Shown piece after piece: positions 1-5,638 of a DNA stretch of 13,379 nucleotides. Position 1 is the stretch's first letter. Each line of letters begins with the position of its first letter. Location: the NCBI RefSeq assembly GCF_039655745.1, contig NZ_JBBYXI010000010.1, positions 1-13,379 on the forward strand, in the 5' to 3' direction. Below the pieces are notes generated by a model that was given only the letters and a program-made list of their open reading frames with translations, did no database searches and was not told the DNA's origin. The position numbers were made by a program, and so were the translations under genes. This stretch comes from Hohaiivirga grylli. Its GTDB lineage: Bacteria > Pseudomonadota > Alphaproteobacteria > Rhizobiales > Beijerinckiaceae.

Positions 1-1108
1 ATCCCTCCGTTACATCCTTGTAATATTGCGCTGGATTCGTAATCGCATTCAGCCCGCTATTCGAGGCATAGAACTCGACACCGTAGCTTTCATCCTTGGT
101 AATGACCTGTGCCTGTGAGAGGTCACGGTTCAGAGTGGCAACATCCTGAACCTGCTGGTCTCGATTGCGGATTGTGATGGTGCCTTCACCAACTGTCGCA
201 TTGGTATCCTGCTCGCGGTCATGCCCCGAGACTGAGCCACCAACCCATGGACCATTCGGTAGCCCTGTTTTTTGATCACTCTTTTTTGACTGCTGATTAG
301 AAGAATTCCCAGAGCCCCCACCATTTTGGGCAGTATTCCATGACCATGCGTTTTCCTGCAGGCCACCAGCACTTCCCCCAACCGTCATGTCAAAGGCATC
401 GCCCTTGTCATAATCCTTGATGGTCGTGAACCCGAGTGTACCCGTATCAAGCGTGAGATCACCCGTAGATGAGTTCAGCACTGAACCGTCAAGCTGGGTA
501 TGGTTCTCTACGTAGATATCAAGCTTCTTGTCTGCATAGATACCCGTCTGCTCTGTCACCCAGGCAACGTCACTGTCACTATTGCCGCCACCAGCATAGA
601 AGGAACCGGCAACACCCGCTCCAATGGTCAGCGAGCCTCCACCTCGTGCTGAGGAACCTCCAGAGTGGCCTGTATCCTGACGTGACTGAACAGTCAGGTT
701 ATTGCCGACATCAAGTGTAATATCCGGTGCGGAAACAAGAGCTCCTGCAAGTGTCGTATCATTGCCGGATTTAATCGTAATGGAGTTTCCAGCACTGATA
801 TAGCTGTTCTCCTGCTGGATACCCCAGCTGTTGCTGTTTGAACGTGAATAGCCACCCTCAATCTGGATGCCGGCAGACCAACCACCAAGACCGGCAGTCG
901 CACCGACACCAATGCCTGCATTCCATTCCTCTTCACGTGAACCGGAAGAGCTGTAGGATTGCGCGCTTTCAATGGTGATATCATTACCAACAACAAGGCT
1001 CAGATCATTGCCTGCATGAACATTGGCACCTTGCAGATGAATGTCGTTACCTGCATTAAGGCTCAGATTCCCACCGGCATTAATTGTTGTACCGTGAGCA
1101 AGAGCCAT
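1..1108 (-). CDS. CdiA/filamentous-haemagglutinin-like fragment, 5'-truncated, 3' end outside window
   Basis: The minus strand is open without a stop from 1108 to the left edge (about 369 codons seen). It begins with short beta-helix repeats of the type NAGGNLSLNAGNDIHLQG and GNDITIESAQSYSSSGSRE, then VQSRQDTGHSGGSS, AWVTEQTGIYADKKLDI, NHTQLDGSVLNSSTGDL, LDTGTLGFTTIKDYD, DREQDTNATVGEGTI and TKDESYGVEFYASNS. The same motifs, in the same order, occur in the fragments at 5876-8337 and 11218-13379, so this is a third copy of the end of the haemagglutinin region, just before the pretoxin part. In full-length CdiA proteins this stretch precedes the variable C-terminal toxin; the toxin here would lie to the left of the window. 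The first few codons (an ATG at 1108, MALAH) come from antisense IS sequence, and an in-frame stop lies at 1133-1135, so the secretion domain is absent. It may be untranslated and serve as recombination homology. Confidence 0.8.
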   Translation of the reverse strand, partial: MALAHGTTINAGGNLSLNAGNDIHLQGANVHAGNDLSLVVGNDITIESAQSYSSSGSREEEWNAGIGVGATAGLGGWSAGIQIEGGYSRSNSNSWGIQQENSYISAGNSITIKSGNDTTLAGALVSAPDITLDVGNNLTVQSRQDTGHSGGSSARGGGSLTIGAGVAGSFYAGGGNSDSDVAWVTEQTGIYADKKLDIYVENHTQLDGSVLNSSTGDLTLDTGTLGFTTIKDYDKGDAFDMTVGGSAGGLQENAWSWNTAQNGGGSGNSSNQQSKKSDQKTGLPNGPWVGGSVSGHDREQDTNATVGEGTITIRNRDQQVQDVATLNRDLSQAQVITKDESYGVEFYASNSGLNAITNPAQYYKDVTEG

Positions 1109-1335
1109 CGCAGTATTAAAAGGCGCATTAAACTATGCTTGGCTTCAAATCCAACTCCTGTGCCAGTATTATTCTCAATGGGATTGAGACAATCCAGATG
1201 ATGCGGCAGGGACAGGCGTATTACGCCCGAAGTGCGCCCTTAAACCTCAAACAACAGTTTGAACTACTCATTCCGGTAAAATGAAACTTTCAAAACCGAT
1301 TCAAATGCGCCTTTAATCTTAAACGCGACAGAATC
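1094..1335 (+). mobile_element. IS6-family element, 3' fragment
   Basis: This is the last quarter of the IS copy intact at 9620-10454. It starts at the codons for the catalytic-Glu region (EQSHRSIKRR) and runs through LGFKSN, the transposase end (QQFELLIPVK) and the right terminus, which reads aaacgcgacagaatc. The left three quarters are missing and the break joins directly to the haemagglutinin fragment. One base has been lost near 1133 (aaactatgc for aaacctatgc), so the fragment is also frame-broken. Its right terminus overlaps the stop codon of the neighbouring immunity gene. Confidence 0.85.
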
Positions 1336-1576
1336 AATCATCTTCAGCATTTTTTAAAGCCTTAGGCAAAAAATCTAAAGAAAAATTATAAATTTCATTC
1401 CATTGCTGGATAGTCAAGGATACTGGAAATGAGTTTTGATATAGAGTGAATACTATTTCTTTACTATCAGAAACAGCTATCTCCATAAATGGGTCATTCT
1501 TATTTTCAGAATATACGCAAACATAGGCATACTTACTATTAATATCTCCCACTTTTTCAAATACTAAATTCGACAT
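1334..1576 (-). CDS. small putative immunity protein, 80 aa (DUF7660 companion)
   Basis: Compact acidic protein with no signal peptide or membrane segment, so cytoplasmic. Visible features are MSNLVFEKVGDINSKYAYVC at the start, a central PFMEIAVSDSKEIVFTLYQN stretch and a QQWNEI / DFLPKAL tail. It starts 6 bp after the stop of the 85-residue gene upstream, so the two are probably co-transcribed. Either it is part of a two-gene immunity cassette or it belongs to a lost second toxin. Its first 16 codons recur, truncated, beside the second copy of the 85-residue gene at 3262-3519. The TGA stop (1336-1334) overlaps the terminal bases of the IS right end. The immunity role is inferred from context; I cannot name the family. 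Confidence 0.72.
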   Translation of the reverse strand: MSNLVFEKVGDINSKYAYVCVYSENKNDPFMEIAVSDSKEIVFTLYQNSFPVSLTIQQWNEIYNFSLDFLPKALKNAEDD

Positions 1577-1898
1577 TTTATATTACTCATAAACTTTTGC
1601 TGCACTTAAAATTTTAGCAAAAGTGGCCCCACTTGGTGATAGAACAGCCTCGTCACTTAAATTTTTCGCATATCCATCAATATCCAGAATCCAAGCTTCC
1701 ATTGCTTCCAGATATTGTTCAAGGGAGATATTTTCCCATGAATTTGGTTCATGCTCTAAGCTTAGCCTTAAACTAGAGATATGCTCAGCCAGCTGCTCTT
1801 TCGTACTTATTTCATTTAAAGTTTCAATCACAGTTTTCATTTACGATAAAATCTCAAAACAGCTCAAACTATATCGTTAGATTTAAATGTTACAGAAC
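1528..1898. repeat. segmental duplication, copy 1 (partner 3207-3576)
   Basis: About 371 bp repeated in direct orientation with few changes at 3207-3576. The unit contains the start of the 80-residue companion gene, the whole 85-residue immunity gene, its 22-bp leader and the IS right-end scar upstream. Including the scar in the duplicated unit means the IS junction was formed before the duplication. Confidence 0.85.
1583..1840 (-). CDS. orphan DUF7660-like immunity protein (copy 1), 85 aa
   Basis: The pattern W-E-N-x-x-L-E-x-Y-L-E-A-M-x-x-W...D-I-D-G-Y...F-A-x-I-L-x-A-A-x-x-Y-E is what I recall for the DUF7660 family, small acidic proteins common beside polymorphic toxins. Cytoplasmic toxin neutraliser is therefore the likely role. 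A near-identical gene sits at 3262-3519 (4 substitutions in 85 residues: T3I, P33S, S62N, G71W). This copy has Gly at position 71 where the other has Trp; Trp is the residue I expect there, so copy 1 may be impaired. No toxin gene precedes it: only about 22 bp separate the ATG from an IS right-end scar. Those bases could encode a residual toxin end (R-F-Y-R-K-stop, overlapping the start as ATGA). The 80-residue gene follows after 6 bp. Confidence 0.82.
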   Translation of the reverse strand: MKTVIETLNEISTKEQLAEHISSLRLSLEHEPNSWENISLEQYLEAMEAWILDIDGYAKNLSDEAVLSPSGATFAKILSAAKVYE

Positions 1899-1899
1899 C
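1863..1899 (+). mobile_element. degenerate IS6-family right-end scar
   Basis: The sequence ctcaaactatatcgttag followed by atttaaatgttacagaacc aligns with the last 37 bp of the intact element (ctcaaactgtaccatcag type, then ccaaatgcgacagaacc). Only the terminus remains. It ends on the last base of the stop codon of the zinc-ribbon immunity gene and lies about 22 bp upstream of the 85-residue gene. Confidence 0.7.
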
Positions 1900-2147
1900 T
1901 ATTCCTTTATGTAACTACTAAATTTATTCTTTTCTTCTTCAATCCATAAACGTCTGCATTTCGGACACTGATAAACATCTCTATTTGTTTTCATGAATTC
2001 TATGAATTCATTAATAGACAGATTGCCCTCTTCTAACTTCTCAATAGATTTCATAATATTTTTTTCTTGAACTAATTCAAATTCATACTCTTTTCCTTCC
2101 ATATGCAATTGCATTATAAGACCACAATGGCATTTAAATTTAGGCAT
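1899..2147 (-). CDS. zinc-ribbon type putative immunity protein, 82 aa
   Basis: The N-terminus carries CHCG (residues 6-9) and the C-terminal third carries YQCPKCRRLWIEEE, giving two cysteine pairs that could bind one zinc, separated by a helical acidic middle (KSIEKLEEGNLSINEFIEF). I recall small proteins of this C-x-C-G / CPxC-x-R-LWI architecture beside polymorphic toxins, so it is probably a cytoplasmic immunity protein; the exact family is not recognised. The ATG at 2147 has a good ribosome binding site (GGAG, 2157-2154). The start overlaps the stop of a degenerate upstream frame at 2140-2304, likely the remnant of its toxin. The stop codon is TA plus the first G of the IS terminus (TAGGTTCTG), so the IS junction supplies its last base. 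Confidence 0.8.
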   Translation of the reverse strand: MPKFKCHCGLIMQLHMEGKEYEFELVQEKNIMKSIEKLEEGNLSINEFIEFMKTNRDVYQCPKCRRLWIEEEKNKFSSYIKE

Positions 2148-2304
2148 GTTTTCTCCATGAATTTGAAAGAAGTTGCATTGTTCCTATGATGGAAGCGTGA
2201 ATAAGAAATTGAACTGTTGGGACGCTAAGATCGGATAATTTAAAGCCTAAATTCTGCCACCCGATGAACTTATCAGGCGAGTAATCAGCTTTAATAACAG
2301 ACTC
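2140..2304 (-). pseudogene. probable toxin C-terminal stump upstream of the zinc-ribbon immunity gene
   Basis: A 54-codon open stretch follows an in-frame TGA (2307-2305) and ends with a TAA at 2142-2140 that overlaps the ATG of the immunity gene at 2147, the coupling expected for a toxin and its immunity. The peptide reads ESVIKADYSPDKFIGWQNLG, then FKLSDLSVPTVQFLIHASII and GTMQLLSNSWRKHA, with a plausible amphipathic end. It has no start codon of its own near the front. About 37 bp further upstream an IS right-end scar interrupts the region. The assignment rests on position and coupling; the toxin family is not recognised and the frame could be fortuitous. Confidence 0.42.
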
Positions 2305-2343
2305 TCAAGCGCCTTCGGGCAATTGGTCGGGGCAATCCTAAAA

Positions 2344-2381
2344 CCTTAAAGGTATAGTCAGCCTCAAATGTGACAGACACC
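2344..2381 (+). mobile_element. degenerate IS6-family right-end scar
   Basis: The stretch ccttaaaggtatagtcag then cctcaaatgtgacagacacc aligns with the right terminus of the IS (caaatgcgacagaacc) with an inserted base and several substitutions. It ends exactly one base before the stop codon of the immunity gene at 2382. Confidence 0.55.
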
Positions 2382-2759
2382 TCATGGATCTTCAGTCAAT
2401 ATTTTTTGATACTCTTGCTGGAAGATTGGAAAAGCTTTCGGGTCTCGATCATAAAACGCTTCTAAGAACCAATTATCTTGCCAAGTATCCGGATAAATAC
2501 TTAATCCCTTATTTTTATAAATTCTTACACGCCAATTTGACGGTATAATAGTACTGGTTACTTCAAAACAATCCGCTTGATGAAGCCCCATATCTGGCCA
2601 GAATCCGTCCCTTTCTGAAGTAACTATTCTATAGGATATTTTGCCAGAGTCACTAATATCTATGCTTAGAACTGGGTATTCCCTACCGAGGGTTAGCCAT
2701 GGGGAGAATTCAACTTCTTTACCATCTGCATTAAGCAATTTGATGCATTTTACTTTCAA
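2382..2759 (-). CDS. putative CDI immunity protein, 125 aa (paralogue of 4380-4757)
   Basis: I chose the TTG at 2759 because a strong GGAGG (2769-2765) lies 5 bp upstream and because the paralogue at 4380-4757 is homologous exactly from this codon (L/M-K-V-K-C-I-K-L-L). Conserved blocks are ADGKEVEFSP, TLG-x-EY, YRIVTSER, LH-x-x-x-CFE, PS-x-W, the NKG-x-SI-x-P-x-TW motif, and FYD...P-x-A...F-x-x-EY-x-KIL-x-E-x-P at the end. By hand alignment about 76 of 125 positions are identical between the two. No signal peptide or membrane segment is seen. A 38-residue toxin stump with its own stop (2777-2779) directly precedes it. It resembles small immunity proteins often annotated beside CdiA or Rhs toxins, but I cannot assign a numbered Imm family. 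The stop is one base from an IS right-end scar. Confidence 0.8.
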   Translation of the reverse strand: MKVKCIKLLNADGKEVEFSPWLTLGREYPVLSIDISDSGKISYRIVTSERDGFWPDMGLHQADCFEVTSTIIPSNWRVRIYKNKGLSIYPDTWQDNWFLEAFYDRDPKAFPIFQQEYQKILTEDP

Positions 2760-2776
2760 GTCTACCTCCAAAAACC

Positions 2777-2893
2777 TTAAGGGAAAGTACCATTATGATT
2801 AAATATTGCTTTATAATCAATCCCATAGAGGATGTCTCCTGTAGTACGGTTTTTATAAAAATGCATTTGAAAATCGCCTGAAGGACTTTGGTA
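2777..2893 (-). pseudogene. toxin C-terminal stump (38 codons) of module G
   Basis: The minus-strand frame reads YQSPSGDFQMHFYKNRTTGD then ILYGIDYKAIFNHNGTFP and a TAA stop 17 bp before the TTG start of the immunity gene. The composition (aromatic, charged, beta-strand-like with Gly turns) is that of a folded nuclease-type toxin end rather than noise, and the position is that of a toxin tail. The 5' side breaks at an IS left-terminus (gttcctgtcgc, 2895-2905); in the same frame the reading continues antisense into the IS without a convincing start. It cannot encode a working toxin as it stands. Family not recognised. Confidence 0.6.
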
Positions 2894-2894
2894 T

Positions 2895-3167
2895 GTTCCT
2901 GTCGCATATTTTGAATAACCGAATTGAACAAAGTCATCGCTGTATTAAAAGGCGTATCAAACCTATGCTTGGCTTCAAATCCAACGCTAGCGCCAACATT
3001 ATTCTCAACGGAATTGAAACAATCCAAATGATGAGGCGAGGACAGCCGAGTTACGCCCGAATTGTGCCCTTAAAAACCTCAAACAGCAGTTTGAAATGCT
3101 CATTCCCGCAAAGTGAAGCTGCCACAACCGTCTCAGACTGTATCATCCGTTCCCAATGCGACAGAAC
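2895..3167 (+). mobile_element. internally deleted IS6-family element (MITE-like, about 273 bp)
   Basis: The left terminus (gttcctgtcgcat, one base different from ggttctgtcgcat) is joined at about 2911 directly to the 3' quarter of the transposase gene (LNNRIEQSHRCIKRRIKPML onward). The element then runs to a right terminus reading caatgcgacagaacc. Both ends are kept but about 560 bp of interior, including two of the three catalytic positions, are gone. An extra base in the KNLKQQFE region also breaks the remaining frame. It could move only with transposase supplied from elsewhere. Confidence 0.78.
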
Positions 3168-3170
3168 CCC

Positions 3171-3206
3171 TTAAACTATATCGTCAGTTCTAAATGCGAC
3201 AGAGCC
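3171..3206 (+). mobile_element. second tandem IS6-family right-end scar
   Basis: A further right terminus (ttaaactatatcgtcagttc then taaatgcgacagagcc) follows the first after 3 bp. It is the point at which the companion gene of the 85-residue immunity gene is cut off. Two right ends in tandem show at least two independent insertion or recombination events at this boundary. Confidence 0.72.
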
Positions 3207-3255
3207 CATACTTACTATTAATATCCCCCATTTTTTCAAATACTAAATTCGACAT
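3190..3255 (-). pseudogene. truncated copy of the 80-aa companion gene
   Basis: The frame starts 6 bp after the stop of the 85-residue gene, as in the intact copy at 1334-1576. It encodes MSNLVFEKMGDINSKY (V9M relative to the intact copy), then switches at 3206 into the IS terminus and stops there after GLCRI. Only 16 of 80 residues remain, so it is a pseudogene. It fixes the endpoint of the segmental duplication shared with 1528-1898. Confidence 0.85.
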
Positions 3256-3576
3256 TTGATTTTATTCATAAACTTTTGCGGCACTTAAAATTTTAGCAAA
3301 AGTGGCCCAACTTGGTGATAGAACAGCTTCATCATTTAAGTTTTTGGCATATCCATCAATATCCAGAATCCAAGCCTCCATTGCTTCCAGATATTGTTCA
3401 AGGGAGATATTTTCCCATGAATTTGATTCATGCTCTAAGCTTAGCCTTAAACTAGAGATATGCTCAGCCAGCTGCTCTTTCGTACTTATTTCATTTAAAG
3501 TTTCGATCACGATTTTCATTTACGATAAAATCTCAAAAAAGCTCAAACTATATCGTTAGATTTAAATGTTACAGAA
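3207..3576. repeat. segmental duplication, copy 2 (partner 1528-1898)
   Basis: Direct repeat of 1528-1898. The left limit coincides with an IS right terminus at 3206, and the right limit with the degenerate IS terminus at 3577. The differences are scattered point changes, four of them altering the encoded 85-residue protein. Confidence 0.85.
3262..3519 (-). CDS. orphan DUF7660-like immunity protein (copy 2), 85 aa
   Basis: Second copy of the gene at 1583-1840, with the pattern WENISLEQYLEAMEAW, DIDGY and SPSWATFAKILSAAKVYE. The Trp at position 71 is present, matching what I recall of DUF7660, so this copy looks the better preserved. It probably encodes a cytoplasmic immunity protein. No toxin gene is left upstream: an IS right-end scar ends about 22 bp before the ATG, just as in copy 1. 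Its downstream companion is truncated (3190-3255), so if the two-gene cassette is needed for protection, this copy supplies only one half and copy 1 the other. Confidence 0.83.
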   Translation of the reverse strand: MKIVIETLNEISTKEQLAEHISSLRLSLEHESNSWENISLEQYLEAMEAWILDIDGYAKNLNDEAVLSPSWATFAKILSAAKVYE

Positions 3577-3578
3577 CT
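3542..3578 (+). mobile_element. degenerate IS6-family right-end scar
   Basis: Same degenerate terminus as at 1863-1899 (atttaaatgttacagaac), part of the duplicated unit. It ends about 3-4 bp from the stop codon of the immunity gene at 3582. Confidence 0.68.
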
Positions 3579-3581
3579 GTC

Positions 3582-3830
3582 CTAAGAAATTTCTATTGAT
3601 TTTAATAACCCATTCTCATCAAAAAGAATTAGTACTGAGCCATATGCACAATCAACACTAAAAACTTTATTCTTAAATTCCTCATCAAGATATTTTCTAT
3701 CTTTCACATTAGGTTTATCAAACCTAATTTCTAGAAAATAGCCTTCGCCATTATTCTGATATGGCAATGCATCTTTATCTCCCTTAGAGTGCAAGAATCT
3801 TTGAATTTCTTCTATGTTAATAGTTGCCAT
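3582..3830 (-). CDS. putative immunity protein of module E, 82 aa
   Basis: Small AT-rich gene starting 8 bp after the stop of the toxin stump at 3839, the usual toxin-immunity spacing. The protein is acidic and cytoplasmic by appearance: an N-terminal helix (INIEEIQRFLHSKGDKD), then GYFLEIRFDKP and a C-terminal beta-rich half (KVFSVDCAYGSVLILFDENG). No cysteine cluster or membrane segment is seen. The stop (TAG, 3584-3582) lies 3-4 bp from an IS right-end scar. The role is inferred from its pairing with the toxin stump; the family is not recognised. Confidence 0.78.
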   Translation of the reverse strand: MATINIEEIQRFLHSKGDKDALPYQNNGEGYFLEIRFDKPNVKDRKYLDEEFKNKVFSVDCAYGSVLILFDENGLLKSIEIS

Positions 3831-3838
3831 TATTGTAC

Positions 3839-4102
3839 CTAATTTAGTGGTGAATATCTTCCGTTATTCAATAAGTTATTTACTTGATTTTCTCGAATTC
3901 TACCAACAGATATAATTTTAAATTCATCTCTCGGCAGTGTAATACGCAAAAGAACACCATCAACACTTTGAATGATGTTTATATGGCCACTTGCATTGTC
4001 CATAACTCTAAGCGCATTTGGCGCGTTAGCAAGTTTTTGTAAATCAGCTACATTCCGCACCCATAACACGTGAAGTTTAAATTTCTCCATCACGAGTTGC
4101 AA
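3839..4102 (-). CDS. toxin C-terminal fragment of module E fused to antisense IS sequence
   Basis: The last roughly 60-65 residues look like the end of a nuclease-type CdiA/Rhs toxin: NAPNALRVMDNASGHINIIQ, SVDGVLLRITLPRDEFKIIS and VGRIRENQVNNLLNNGRYSP. The GHINI...G.LLRIT..R....IISVGRI pattern could belong to a compact beta-rich ribonuclease fold, but that is a guess. The first roughly 18 codons (MQLVMEKFKLHVLWVRNV, TTG start at 4102, ATG also at 4090) are antisense sequence of the IS left part, so the start is supplied by the IS. The rest of the toxin and the CdiA carrier are missing. It is followed after 8 bp by its presumed immunity gene. A decayed stump is the simplest reading, though the frame is open throughout. 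Confidence 0.65.
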   Translation of the reverse strand: MQLVMEKFKLHVLWVRNVADLQKLANAPNALRVMDNASGHINIIQSVDGVLLRITLPRDEFKIISVGRIRENQVNNLLNNGRYSPLN

Positions 4103-4367
4103 TGTTCAAATATCGACGCTTTCCACCAACTGTCATTTTGCTTTGTGTCCGCTGGTATCTGGCTTATTGCCTGTCACTCCGGAACCTTGAGGAGATGATG
4201 CAGAAGCATGGAATAATTGAGACAATCTAGATGATGCGGCAGGGCAGACAGATTACGCCGGAGTGTGCTTTTAAAACTAAAACAGCAGTTTGCAGTGCTC
4301 ATTTCGGTAAAGTGAAATTCCCTCAATTGTCTCAAACTGTACCATCAGTTCCAAATACGACAGAACC
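4049..4367 (+). mobile_element. internally deleted IS6-family element
   Basis: Leader sequence (cataacacgtg-like) and the first codons of the transposase, through MMQKHGI, are joined near 4213 to ATTGAGACAATC, the region of residue 201 onward of the intact enzyme. The element continues to a right terminus reading caaatacgacagaacc. About 490 bp of interior are lost, including all three catalytic residues. The outer 25 bp or so of the left end are not recognisable; the toxin frame replaces them. Confidence 0.78.
4102..4230 (+). pseudogene. transposase remnant, 42 codons
   Basis: Starts at the normal transposase ATG (MFKYRRFPPTVILLCVRWYL) and runs in frame across the internal deletion (MMQKHGI joined to IETI), then stops at a TAG that replaces a CAG of the intact gene. 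It retains only part of the N-terminal helix-turn-helix region and no catalytic core. Confidence 0.75.
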
Positions 4368-4379
4368 CGATATACTTAA

Positions 4380-4757
4380 CTATGGCTCTTCAGAAAGTAT
4401 TTTTTTGTATTCTTCATAGAAAGTATGAAGGGCACTTGGCTCTCCATCATAAAAATTTTCATAGAAAGAAGAATTAATCCAAGTTTTTGGCCCTATAGAA
4501 AATCCTTTATTTTGGTAAATTTTGAGATGCCAACTAGATGGCACAAAAGTCGTTACTAGCTCAAAGCATTTTTCTGAATGGAGGCTCATATGAGGCCATT
4601 TACCCTCTCTCTCAGAAGTTACTATTCTGTAATATAACTTCCCATATGAATCGTATGAAATGCTTAAAACATGATATTCCTTACCCAAGGTAAGCGAGGG
4701 AGAGAACTCAACTTCTTTACCGTCTGCCTTCAGCAATTTGATGCATTTTACTTTCAA
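4380..4757 (-). CDS. orphan putative CDI immunity protein, 125 aa (paralogue of 2382-2759)
   Basis: I chose the TTG at 4757, preceded by GGAGA (4767-4763), because homology with the 2382-2759 protein begins there. The in-frame ATG at 4787 lies in IS terminal sequence and would add ten foreign residues. Shared blocks are ADGKEVEFSP, TLGKEY, YRIVTSER, LH...CFE, PSSW, NKGFSIGPKTW and FYD...EYKKILSEEP. About 39% of positions differ, mostly in the middle and around FYENFYDGEPSALHTF, as expected for immunity proteins tuned to different toxins. No toxin sequence is left: the IS left end begins about 17 bp upstream of the start. The stop is 12 bp from an IS right terminus. Confidence 0.8.
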   Translation of the reverse strand: MKVKCIKLLKADGKEVEFSPSLTLGKEYHVLSISYDSYGKLYYRIVTSEREGKWPHMSLHSEKCFELVTTFVPSSWHLKIYQNKGFSIGPKTWINSSFYENFYDGEPSALHTFYEEYKKILSEEP

Positions 4758-4774
4758 GCTTATCTCCAAAAACC

Positions 4775-5603
4775 AATACTGTCGCATTAATTGATCAGCA
4801 ACATCATTTCATAACACGTGGAGTTTAAATTTCTCCTTCATGAGTTGCAATGTTCAAATATCGACGCTTTCCACCAACTGTCATTTTGCTCTGTGTCCGC
4901 TGGTATCTGGCTTATAGCCTGTCACTCCGGAACCTTGAGGAGATGATGCAGGAGCATGGGATATCGGTTGACCATTCAACTATTCATCGCTGGATTATCA
5001 GATATGCGCCTGTGATTGCGAAGGCATTTAACAGGCACAGAAAACCGGCAGGTAAAAACTGGTTTGTAGCTGAAACTTACATCAAAGTTGGCAAGCGCTG
5101 GATGTATCTTTATCGCGCAATCGACAACTACGGACAGACCGTTGAGTTTCTGTTCTCGGAAAAACGTAACATCCGGGCAGCAAGATTATTCTTCAAGAAA
5201 ACTCGGGCAAAACGGCAGGCCGGAGAGTATTACGCTTGATTGCTATCAGGCTAATCATACGGCTCTTATCGCAATTGATAATGAACATCGGCTCAGATAT
5301 GAAAATGGGCAACTGTTCCTGCCTATTATGATTCACACTGGGAAATATCTAAACAACCGAATTGAGCAAAGCCATCGCAGTATTAAAATGCGCATTAAAC
5401 CTATGCTTGGCTTCAAATCCAACACCTGTGCAAACATTATTCTCAATGGGATTGAGACAATCCAAATGATGCGGCGAGAACAGGCAAATTACGCCCGAAG
5501 TGGGTCCTTAAATCTCAAGCAGCAGTTTGAAATGCTCGTTCCGGTAAAATGAAACTTTCAAAACCGCTTCAAATGCGCCTATAACTTTAAATGCGACAGA
5601 ACC
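4775..5603 (+). mobile_element. IS6-family element, near full-length but inactive
   Basis: About 829 bp, collinear with the intact copy at 9620-10454. The left terminus is damaged (aatactgtcgcatt for ggttctgtcgcatt); the right terminus (aaatgcgacagaacc) is good. No 8-bp target duplication is seen (caaaaacc on the left, ggacggga on the right). The transposase gene is frameshifted and mutated. Confidence 0.88.
4850..5552 (+). pseudogene. IS6-family transposase, frameshifted
   Basis: Homologous along its length to the intact 234-residue transposase at 9698-10402. A 2-bp deletion around 5205-5215 (FKK-TRAKRQAG against FRKAFERNDRPE) shifts the frame: the first part ends at 5239, and the second part continues in another frame from SITLDCYQANHTAL to the normal end at 5552. 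The first catalytic Asp of the DDE triad (VDETY in the intact copy) is Ala here (VAETY), so the enzyme would be dead even if the frame were restored. The second Asp and the Glu (NNRIEQSH) remain. Confidence 0.9.
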
Positions 5604-5638
5604 GGACGGGACACCTCGGGTTTAAATACGACAGAACC
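5604..5638 (+). mobile_element. extra IS6-family right-end scar
   Basis: Directly after the right end at 5603 comes a second terminus (ggtttaaatacgacagaacc) that ends on the base before the stop codon of the immunity gene at 5639. The short ggacgggacac between them resembles the end of the repeat at 8342-8605. Confidence 0.6.

Noticed and set aside
694..996. A 100-codon minus-strand frame within the haemagglutinin fragment
   Set aside because: It is an alternate frame of the repeat-rich gene: the true frame (1-1108) shows haemagglutinin motifs, and a similar shadow appears at 8077-8313 in the homologous region.
2250..2270. Similarity between the module H toxin stump and repeat R (gcctgatgag / gcctgataag)
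   Set aside because: The match is short and gapped; it may be chance, and the frames in R are interrupted, so I did not claim homology.
2731..3027. A 98-codon minus-strand frame spanning IS and toxin stump
   Set aside because: Most of it is antisense IS sequence, and the rest is a shifted frame over the toxin stump and the start of the immunity gene; the frame ending at 2777 is the sensible one.
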